Positions 7,924 to 13,495 of a DNA stretch of 13,495 bases are shown here, piece after piece. This DNA comes from Rickettsiales bacterium (GTDB lineage: Bacteria; Pseudomonadota; Alphaproteobacteria; TMED127). The DNA lies in assembly GCA_002717855.1 (NCBI GenBank), contig PBCD01000011.1, forward strand, positions 4,256 through 17,750. The letters are read 5' to 3'. The position numbers and the translations under genes were made by a program. Below the pieces are notes generated by a model that saw only the letters and a program-made list of their open reading frames with translations, had not been told where the DNA came from and did not search any database. How positions within the stretch are numbered: position 1 is the first letter of the stretch; each line of letters opens with the position of its first letter.

Positions 7924-7984
7924 ATGATCATGCTAACCTAAATTTATTGAAATACTAATCACAAATAGTTTCACAATATTTCAT
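7924..7984 (-). other. ftsA-lpxC spacer, the site where ftsZ is normally found
   Basis: This 61-base AT-rich stretch holds no ftsZ coding sequence. On the - strand it carries two TTGTGA motifs 14 bases apart (in ATTGTGAAAC and TTTGTGATTA), an AGG 12 bases from the lpxC start, and the 8-base palindrome ATGATCAT (7924-7931). A three-codon mini-ORF (ATG ATC ATA TGA, from 7931) ends on the lpxC start codon. It is long for this compact region and could hold an lpxC promoter or leader, but no strong consensus is visible. Confidence 0.4.
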
Positions 7985-9190
7985 TTACATGAAACTCTCT
8001 TTTACCCAATTATCAAAACTTTCCACTAAATTGAATACCTTATTATTTGACACTGATTTAATAATTTTTTTTAAATCTAGGTTCGATTTCATTTTTATTA
8101 AACCAACACACGTACTAAATTCAGGCTTATTTAAAAAACTAAATTTTGTCTGTGGTTTTGATAGTCGTGTTTTACGATTAAATATTTTTGATGAAAAGTT
8201 TATTAAACCAGGAATTTGACTAGCACCTCCAGTGAGAACAATTTTATTAACCCCAACTTTTGCAACTAAGTTATCTTGAAGTCTATCTCGAATAATTTCT
8301 AAAATTTCTTCATATCTGGGTTTTATAATTCCAAGAAGAAGATTTTGAGTTATAATTTTTTCTTTACCATGAGGAAGATTTATTTTAAAATTCTTTGAAT
8401 TACTATACTCTAAATTTCCATGAATAATTTTAATATATTCTGCTAGGTCTTTTGGAATTTCTAATCCTTTTTGAATATCATTAGTAACATCGTTTCCACC
8501 AAGTGGCACATAATTTATATATTCCAAAACTCCTTTGAAATATGTGGCGATTTTTGCAGAACCTGCTCCCAAATCTATACAAGTTGATCCAATAATTTTC
8601 TCTTGTTCGGTCAGACATGCCTCGGCTGAAGCAAAACTTGTATCTATTGAATTCTCAATTAATATATTCGCATTTCTAAAACAATTTTCTAAATTTTTTA
8701 GAATTACAGTATTAATCCATATGTTAAAAGTATTGACTCCTAAATTATTACAGAAAATTCCAAAAGGATCGGAATAAGATTTTGTTCCATCAACTATAAA
8801 ATTTAAAGGTATTGAATGAATTAAATTTTTCTGAGATAAATTTGAATTTTGAAGACTTTTTTTGAAACTTTTTCTAATTTCCTTTTTGGAAATTCTAATT
8901 CCTCCAATATTTATTTCAGAGTAATTTTTTTTTGATAAAAAATCAATATCTGTTATATTAACATTAATTTTACCTATTTTCTCTTTAATCTCCTTGGTTG
9001 TATCCAATATACTTTTTGATACTTTATCTATGCTAAGTATTTTACTTCTATTTAATCCCAAACTTCGTTTATGAGACCATTCTTTGATATTTAAGTTGCC
9101 CTGACTATTTTCATAAATTAAACAAACTATTTTATTTGTTCCAATATCAAAAATACATTTGCTTTTATTATTTTTTAAATCTAACAACAT
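7985..9190 (-). CDS. ftsA: Cell division protein FtsA
   Basis: Actin-like ATPase that tethers FtsZ filaments to the inner membrane and recruits later divisome proteins. 401 residues. Phosphate-1 motif FDIGTNKIV (14-22), the FtsA-specific 1C domain (~85-165), phosphate-2 motif IDLGAGSAKIA (205-215), YVPLGGNDVTNDI (227-239) and the adenosine motif VLTGGASQIPGL (318-329) are all in order. The C-terminus FNLVESFDNWVKESF (386-400) is the expected amphipathic membrane-targeting helix. The Thr/Ser usually following DIGT is Asn, and the usual Thr after GAG is Ser, both mild variations. Its ATG directly follows the ftsQ stop (TAGATG, no spacer), which suggests translational coupling. ftsZ, the normal next gene, is missing here. 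Confidence 0.93.
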   Translation of the reverse strand: MLLDLKNNKSKCIFDIGTNKIVCLIYENSQGNLNIKEWSHKRSLGLNRSKILSIDKVSKSILDTTKEIKEKIGKINVNITDIDFLSKKNYSEINIGGIRISKKEIRKSFKKSLQNSNLSQKNLIHSIPLNFIVDGTKSYSDPFGIFCNNLGVNTFNIWINTVILKNLENCFRNANILIENSIDTSFASAEACLTEQEKIIGSTCIDLGAGSAKIATYFKGVLEYINYVPLGGNDVTNDIQKGLEIPKDLAEYIKIIHGNLEYSNSKNFKINLPHGKEKIITQNLLLGIIKPRYEEILEIIRDRLQDNLVAKVGVNKIVLTGGASQIPGLINFSSKIFNRKTRLSKPQTKFSFLNKPEFSTCVGLIKMKSNLDLKKIIKSVSNNKVFNLVESFDNWVKESFM

Positions 9191-9907
9191 CTAATAAAAA
9201 GATATTCTATTATCCACTCTAAAATCAATCATTTTATGCGACTTATTTATAAACTCTCTATTCTTAAAAAAATTATTCAGAGTCTCCAAGTTTTTTTTAT
9301 AATGTTTTTCAGATAGCTTTATTAATGTGTTGTTTTTTAGGATTATGTTCCATCTGTAATTTTCCACACATTCGATAGATGTTATGAAATTTTCAAATTG
9401 TTTATTTTCTATAACAATTTGATAAAAATTTCCAATTTTTTCTTGTGCTCCAAATCCATAAACATTTAATAAATTTTTATTACTAGATTTTTTAAAATTG
9501 AGAATTTCCCCCTCAATGCTTAAAAGTTTCTCAAAATTTTCATATTTCCATATAAAAAATGGTTTTTTTTCCTCGATTAAAATTTTTATTTGACCTTTCA
9601 TGTCAAAGTTTATCTTCAGAGACTTAATTTCTGAAATTCTAAGGAGTTCTTCACCCATTTTTTTGAAATTTATATCTAATATATTTTTATTATTATAATG
9701 TTTGACTAAATCATTTAATTTATCAATTTCAATATTTTTAAAATTACTGAATTTTATTTCAGTTACTTTAAATTTTTTATTATCAGTGAAGTTTTCGAAA
9801 TTTTTATGTATAATTTTTTTTAAATTAATAACGTTTAAATGATTAAGATGATTCCAAAAAATAAAAATAAAAATAAAAAAAAAGGAATATATTAGAGCTT
9901 TTCGCAT
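9191..9907 (-). CDS. ftsQ: Cell division protein FtsQ
   Basis: Bitopic inner-membrane divisome protein linking early and late division proteins through its periplasmic domain. 238 residues. A very short cytoplasmic tail (MRK) precedes one membrane segment rich in Phe and Ile (4-18). A POTRA domain follows (46-113: VTEIKFSNFKNIE, then INFDMKGQIKILIEEKKPFF) and a FtsQ/DivIB beta domain (116-238: LLSIEGEIL, RWNIILKNNTLIKL, MIDFRVDNRI). Sequence conservation is low, as usual for FtsQ, but topology and position between ddl and ftsA agree. The ATG lies inside the ddl end (16-base overlap). Part of the membrane segment is encoded by an imperfect hexanucleotide repeat. The short cytoplasmic tail contrasts with the longer tails of many Alphaproteobacteria. 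Confidence 0.85.
   Translation of the reverse strand: MRKALIYSFFFIFIFIFWNHLNHLNVINLKKIIHKNFENFTDNKKFKVTEIKFSNFKNIEIDKLNDLVKHYNNKNILDINFKKMGEELLRISEIKSLKINFDMKGQIKILIEEKKPFFIWKYENFEKLLSIEGEILNFKKSSNKNLLNVYGFGAQEKIGNFYQIVIENKQFENFITSIECVENYRWNIILKNNTLIKLSEKHYKKNLETLNNFFKNREFINKSHKMIDFRVDNRISFY
9857..9883 (-). repeat. Imperfect hexanucleotide repeat in ftsQ membrane segment
   Basis: On the + strand single T bases at 9862, 9868 and 9874 interrupt A tracts with a period of six, followed by nine A (9875-9883). The coding strand therefore reads repeated ATTTTT, giving alternating Ile-Phe (residues 10-17) in the FtsQ membrane helix. Copy-number change by six would lengthen or shorten the helix by two residues in frame. 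Confidence 0.6.
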
Positions 9908-10806
9908 TTAGCAGAATCAATTAACATATTGCACAATTTAACAAAACTTATTCCGTTTTTTTTGGCCATCTCAGGAATTAATGAATCAGATGTTAATCCA
10001 GGTTGAGTATTAATTTCAAGTAAATATAATTTTTGATTTTTTTCATCATATCTAAAATCTGATCTACTAATATAATTGCAACCTAAAGTGTTGTGAGCTA
10101 GCAAAGAATTTTTTTTTAACTCACAAATAATTTGTGCAGGCAATTTTGGGTTTTGTATATGTTGAGCTACTTTTACATACTTACTTTTAAAATCATAAAA
10201 TTTTGAGTTAGTAATTATTTCTGTTATTCCGCAAATTGTATTATTTAATATTCCAACTGTAATTTCTCTTCCGTCAATAAAATCTTCTACTAAATAATCT
10301 TCATCTTTAGAATTAGTATTAATCAATTTTTCAGAGATTTGTTCATTTTTAAATATTTTTGCAATACCTATGCTAGATCCTCCTGATATTGGCTTAATGA
10401 TTGATGGTATTTTAATTTTTGTTTTTCTTATACTTCCAAGTTTAAATTTACTTCCTTTAGGACATCTTATTCCTATATTTTCAAATATAATTTTTGAAAA
10501 GTATTTATTCATTCCGATAGAAGAAGCAATTACCCCTGAGTGCGTATATGGTATCTTCAATGCATTTAAAATTGATTGAATCTGTCCATCCTCTCCAAAA
10601 TTTCCGTGCAGTGCATTGAAAATAACATCAGGTTTAATTTCTAAAATTTTTTGGGTAAGTAATAATAAATCATGTGATACCAAAATACCATTAACATTAT
10701 GTTGTTTATTCAAAGCTTTTTCTACCTGATTTCCGGTTCTAATAGAAATCTCTCTTTCACCTGATAGCCCTCCTTTTAATACGATTATCTTTTTAGAATT
10801 TTTCAA
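9892..10806 (-). CDS. ddl: D-alanine--D-alanine ligase
   Basis: ATP-grasp enzyme making D-Ala-D-Ala for the peptidoglycan stem peptide, substrate for MurF. 304 residues from the TTG at 10806. Visible: KGGLSGEREIS (catalytic Glu ~E17), ALHGNFGEDGQIQ, YTHSGVIASSIGMNK, the ATP-grasp loop KPISGGSSIGI (catalytic Ser ~144-145), EDFIDGREITVGI, SKYV (catalytic Tyr ~Y210) and the Mg-binding EINTQPGLTSDSLIP (264-278). Both possible starts are TTG. The one at 10815 has no gap from AAGGA (10816-10820), while 10806 has a nine-base gap, so 10806 is preferred. Either overlaps the end of murB (14 or 23 bases). It sits between murB and ftsQ, so it is the dcw-cluster (ddlB) form. Confidence 0.92.
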   Translation of the reverse strand: MKNSKKIIVLKGGLSGEREISIRTGNQVEKALNKQHNVNGILVSHDLLLLTQKILEIKPDVIFNALHGNFGEDGQIQSILNALKIPYTHSGVIASSIGMNKYFSKIIFENIGIRCPKGSKFKLGSIRKTKIKIPSIIKPISGGSSIGIAKIFKNEQISEKLINTNSKDEDYLVEDFIDGREITVGILNNTICGITEIITNSKFYDFKSKYVKVAQHIQNPKLPAQIICELKKNSLLAHNTLGCNYISRSDFRYDEKNQKLYLLEINTQPGLTSDSLIPEMAKKNGISFVKLCNMLIDSAKCEKL

Positions 10807-11713
10807 AATTTCCAATCCTTTTTATTTCCCACTCAAGACAAACTCCGGTTTTTTTCATAACCTCTTCAACAATTTCTTCCCCCAAAACCTCAATATCAAG
10901 AGATTTTGCATTATTGTGGTTAATTATAAAATTTGGATGTAGCTTTGAAATCTTTGCTCCTCCAAATGATTTACCTCTGAAGTTAATTTTTTCAATTAAT
11001 TCCCAAGCTTTAAAACTTTCTGTATTTTTAAATGTGCTTCCCCCGGTTCTGGTATTTGTTGGCTGCGTTTTTTTTCGTTTTAAACTAATAGACTTCATTT
11101 TATTTTTTATTAATATTCTAGACTTTTTGTTTATATTAAAGGTTGAATCAATTATGATATAATGATTTGGGATTTGTGTTTTTCTGTAATCAAAGTTTAT
11201 ATTTTTTTTATTAATAGTATAAATTCTTCCTATTCGATCTAAGACTGTAATTTTAATAATATGATCACTGATTGATTGTTTGAAACAGCCTGCATTCATT
11301 TTCACTGAGCCTCCTACAGAACCGGGTATACCAACTAAAAATTCAAACCCTCCAATATTATTTACTTCACAAAACTTTGCTAAATCAATGTTTTTAACAC
11401 CACTTCCAACTTTCAAAAATTTATTTGATTTATCTATACTAATCTTATTAAAGTCATCTTTTAATTTTATTGTTACACCCCTAAATCCACCATCTCTAAT
11501 CAGTACATTTGAGCCCATACCAATAATAAATATTGGTACACTTATTGGTATTAAATTCAAAAAAAATTTTAGTGACATTATACTTTGAGCTTCGAAAAAA
11601 ATACTTGTTCTGCCTCCAGAACCAAACCAAGTTTTTTTTGCAATTGGATAATTAATTTTAATTGATTTAACAAAATTTTTTATTTGGACAAAAATTTCAC
11701 TAAAATACTTCAT
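10793..11713 (-). CDS. murB: UDP-N-acetylenolpyruvoylglucosamine reductase MurB
   Basis: FAD- and NADPH-dependent enzyme that reduces UDP-GlcNAc-enolpyruvate to UDP-MurNAc in the cytoplasm. 306 residues from ATG 11713. FAD-binding features: TWFGSGGRTSIFFE (28-41), IIGMGSNVLIRDGG (63-76), GFEFLVGIPGSVGG (122-135) with MNAG, and YRKTQIP (176-182). Catalytic-type residues: Ser226 in TGGSTFKN and Glu294 in LEWEI near the C-terminus, plus LHPNFIINHNNA. An earlier in-frame start at 11752 would overlap murC by 53 bases and adds 13 residues outside the family pattern. ATG 11713 overlaps by only 14 and follows a purine-rich stretch. The length fits the short form of MurB. Its position between murC and ddl is canonical. 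Confidence 0.94.
   Translation of the reverse strand: MKYFSEIFVQIKNFVKSIKINYPIAKKTWFGSGGRTSIFFEAQSIMSLKFFLNLIPISVPIFIIGMGSNVLIRDGGFRGVTIKLKDDFNKISIDKSNKFLKVGSGVKNIDLAKFCEVNNIGGFEFLVGIPGSVGGSVKMNAGCFKQSISDHIIKITVLDRIGRIYTINKKNINFDYRKTQIPNHYIIIDSTFNINKKSRILIKNKMKSISLKRKKTQPTNTRTGGSTFKNTESFKAWELIEKINFRGKSFGGAKISKLHPNFIINHNNAKSLDIEVLGEEIVEEVMKKTGVCLEWEIKRIGNFEKF
10816..10820 (-). promoter_or_regulatory. Shine-Dalgarno AAGGA for ddl
   Basis: AAGGA on the - strand lies in the last codons of murB, directly before TTG (10815) and nine bases before the next in-frame TTG (10806). The spacing favours the second TTG as the ddl start. Confidence 0.5.
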
Positions 11714-13112
11714 TTTTCTTTTTCTTAAAATAAGTTGGAAATGAATTAGCAATTTTTGTAATTGGGCCAGCTCCTAAAAATATTAGATTATCATTTGGTT
11801 TCAGCAATTTACAAAGCTCTATGAATAAATCTTCATTATTTGAGATGTAAAATGTATTTTTTTTTTTAATTTTTAATTGATTTACTAATTTTGCACTATC
11901 GAATATTTTGTTTACTTTTTCACCAGCTGAAAATACAGGTAAAATGAATAAGTAGGTAGAATTTCCAAAACAATTCTGAAAATCAGCAAATAAAGATTTT
12001 AGTCTGGAAAATCTATGCGGCTCATAGACTACAACTATTTTGTTTTTTGATATTTCTTTTAAAGCAGAGAGTGTTGCTTCTATCTCTTTAGGATGATGAG
12101 CATAATCATCAAATATTTTAATTCCATTAACTTCATCAACAAGTGTGAATCTTCTTTTTACTCCTTTAAATTTTTTTAATGCGTTTTTTATTATATTTTT
12201 TTTAATTCCTATACTTCTTGTAACACTTATTGCACCGAGTGTATTTTGCAAGTTATGGTTACCTAAAATTGGAATTAAAACATTTTTAATTCTATCATTA
12301 GCATTTATTATAACATCAAACTGATTATAAAAAAATCCATTCCGTTCAATAATTTTTTTGTTTTTAAGGGAAAAATTAGCATTTTTTGAAAAGCCATAGG
12401 TAATTATCTTTTTATTTTTCAATGATTTTTTTAATTCTCTAACAACTTTGTGATCAATGCACATTGATATAAATCCATAAAACGGAACTTTACTTGCGTA
12501 GTTTATGAATGCTTCTTTAAGATTCTTGAAGGTCTTATAATAGTCTAAATGCTCAGGATCAATATTATTAATCAAACAAATTGTTGATCGTAAAAGCTTA
12601 AATGATCCATCGGATTCATCTGCTTCAGCAACAATCCAATCGCCATGTCCGAGTTTTGCATTGGTTTCATAGGTATTTATGATTCCTCCATTTATAACAG
12701 TAGGATCTAATTTAGCTTCTTCTAATATACAAGCAATTAATGAAGTAGTTGTAGTTTTACCATGTGAGCCGGAGACCGTTATAGAAGACCTTAAAAAAAG
12801 GATTTCTGCTAAAATTTTAGCTCGAGGCAATATTGGAATATTTAGATTTTCTGCTTCAACTATTTCAGGATTACTCATTTTTATTGCTGATGAATAAACA
12901 ATTATATCTTTATCTTTTATATTTTCCTTAAAATGACCAAAATTTATTTTTATACCCAGTTTTTTAAGTCTTATTGTATTATTATTTTCATTTAGATCAC
13001 TTCCAGATATTAAAAATTTCATTTCATGAAGAATTTCTGCTATACCACTCATTCCAATTCCTCCAATACCAATAAAATAAATATTTCTTTTTTTTGTTAA
13101 AATTCTCATCAT
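11700..13112 (-). CDS. murC: UDP-N-acetylmuramate--L-alanine ligase MurC
   Basis: ATP-dependent Mur ligase that adds L-Ala to UDP-MurNAc. 470 residues from ATG 13112. Rossmann-type N-terminal domain FIGIGGIGMSGIAEIL (13-28), P-loop GSHGKTTTT (115-123), Mg/substrate motif EADESDGS (163-170), NNIDPEHLDYY (182-192), LGNHNLQN (283-290), DDYAHHPKEI (335-344), YEPHRFSR (363-370) and LGAGPI near the end: the full Mur ligase set. ATG 13112 forms an ATGA overlap with the murG stop. ATG 13109 directly after it is equally possible, and TTG 13118 is less likely. A GGAA lies just upstream. An 11-A run on the coding strand (11857-11867) encodes part of KKKN. Confidence 0.96.
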   Translation of the reverse strand: MMRILTKKRNIYFIGIGGIGMSGIAEILHEMKFLISGSDLNENNNTIRLKKLGIKINFGHFKENIKDKDIIVYSSAIKMSNPEIVEAENLNIPILPRAKILAEILFLRSSITVSGSHGKTTTTSLIACILEEAKLDPTVINGGIINTYETNAKLGHGDWIVAEADESDGSFKLLRSTICLINNIDPEHLDYYKTFKNLKEAFINYASKVPFYGFISMCIDHKVVRELKKSLKNKKIITYGFSKNANFSLKNKKIIERNGFFYNQFDVIINANDRIKNVLIPILGNHNLQNTLGAISVTRSIGIKKNIIKNALKKFKGVKRRFTLVDEVNGIKIFDDYAHHPKEIEATLSALKEISKNKIVVVYEPHRFSRLKSLFADFQNCFGNSTYLFILPVFSAGEKVNKIFDSAKLVNQLKIKKKNTFYISNNEDLFIELCKLLKPNDNLIFLGAGPITKIANSFPTYFKKKKNEVF

Positions 13113-13495
13113 TTCCAAGCATCTAGAATTTTAAAAATTTTTTTGTTGGTTTCAAGAGGGTTTAGATTGTAAGAGTAACTTTTAGCATCTTGACAATCTA
13201 ATATTAATTTTTTTATTTTTAAAATAATTTTTTTAGTTAAAATTTGATTTTCATTAATGATGATACATTTGTTGGATTTTGCAAAAGAGTTAGCATTTAT
13301 TAATTGATGATTGTCTTTTGCCGTCGGTAGTGGAAATAAAATAGAAGGTTTTTTTAAAAAATTAATTTCAGCTAAAGTCGATGCACCGCACCTAGTTAAA
13401 ATGATATCAGATTCATTCATTATTTCTGGAATATTATCAAAGAAACTTTTTAGAGTAAATTTTAATTCGTAGTTTGAATATATATTTTCAAGAAT
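13109..13495 (-). CDS. murG: MurG glycosyltransferase, C-terminal part only
   Basis: Membrane-associated UDP-GlcNAc transferase that converts lipid I to lipid II. Only the last 128 codons are in the window; the frame stays open to base 13495, so the gene runs off the right edge. The ATG at 13420 is internal. The fragment holds the family's UDP-GlcNAc site: FFDNIPEIMNESDIILTRCG, then GASTLAEINFLKKPSILFPL with the conserved Glu that contacts the ribose, and TAKDNHQLINA with the conserved Gln. It stops with TGA (13111-13109), overlapping the murC ATG by the common ATGA junction. The order murG-murC-murB is normal for Alphaproteobacteria. Confidence 0.93.
   Translation of the reverse strand: MLENIYSNYELKFTLKSFFDNIPEIMNESDIILTRCGASTLAEINFLKKPSILFPLPTAKDNHQLINANSFAKSNKCIIINENQILTKKIILKIKKLILDCQDAKSYSYNLNPLETNKKIFKILDAWK

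Noticed and set aside
7940..7984. CRP/FNR-like operator from the two TTGTGA motifs upstream of lpxC
   Set aside because: The motifs are direct, not inverted, and lack the paired TCACA half; in such AT-rich sequence they are likely chance.
1..13495. Mobile elements, CRISPR arrays, tRNA/rRNA genes, toxin-antitoxin or defence systems
   Set aside because: Nearly every base is occupied by identified core genes; no spaced repeats, transposase or integrase, tRNA-like cloverleaf or att-type duplication was seen, and no gap exceeds 61 bases.

Overview
The window is a gene-dense, very AT-rich stretch of bacterial chromosome carrying only recognisable core genes. The standard genetic code fits: TGG encodes Trp, and TAA, TAG and TGA all act as stops. 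Gene content and order (murG-murC-murB-ddl-ftsQ-ftsA-lpxC-bamD-recN) match the division and cell wall (dcw) cluster of Alphaproteobacteria. Low GC, overlapping genes and almost no spacers suggest a streamlined lineage such as the SAR11/Pelagibacterales type, with a reduced Rickettsiales-like lineage as the alternative. This placement is inference from content and order; no 16S or phylogenetic marker search was possible. I see no RNA gene, mobile element, CRISPR array, prophage or accessory island.

Left part, + strand (1-4425): a 5'-truncated UvrD-type helicase, then prmA (ribosomal protein L11 methyltransferase), then an M24B Xaa-Pro aminopeptidase. The three are packed into an apparent operon: uvrD and prmA overlap, and the peptidase begins at the prmA stop codon. 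No ATG, GTG or TTG precedes the conserved peptidase N-terminus. It appears to start at ATT or ATA behind an AAGGA Shine-Dalgarno sequence, which is the most unusual feature of the window.

Right part, - strand (13495 down to 4422): murG (3' part only), murC, murB, ddl, ftsQ, ftsA, lpxC, bamD and recN form one long co-directional block. Most junctions are overlaps or touching codons. It supplies lipid II synthesis (MurB, MurC, Ddl, MurG), the divisome (FtsQ, FtsA), lipid A synthesis (LpxC), outer-membrane protein assembly (BamD) and recombinational repair (RecN). ftsZ, normally between ftsA and lpxC in Alphaproteobacteria, is absent; only a 61-base spacer lies there.

The two blocks converge at 4422-4425, where the peptidase and recN share a palindromic TTAA as their stop codons. 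The only spacers longer than a few bases are 6928-6978 (two long T tracts on the coding strand) and 7924-7984. I found no undescribed multi-gene system. The points worth a second look are the non-canonical peptidase start, the missing ftsZ, the stop-codon overlap, and several homopolymer and short tandem-repeat tracts.
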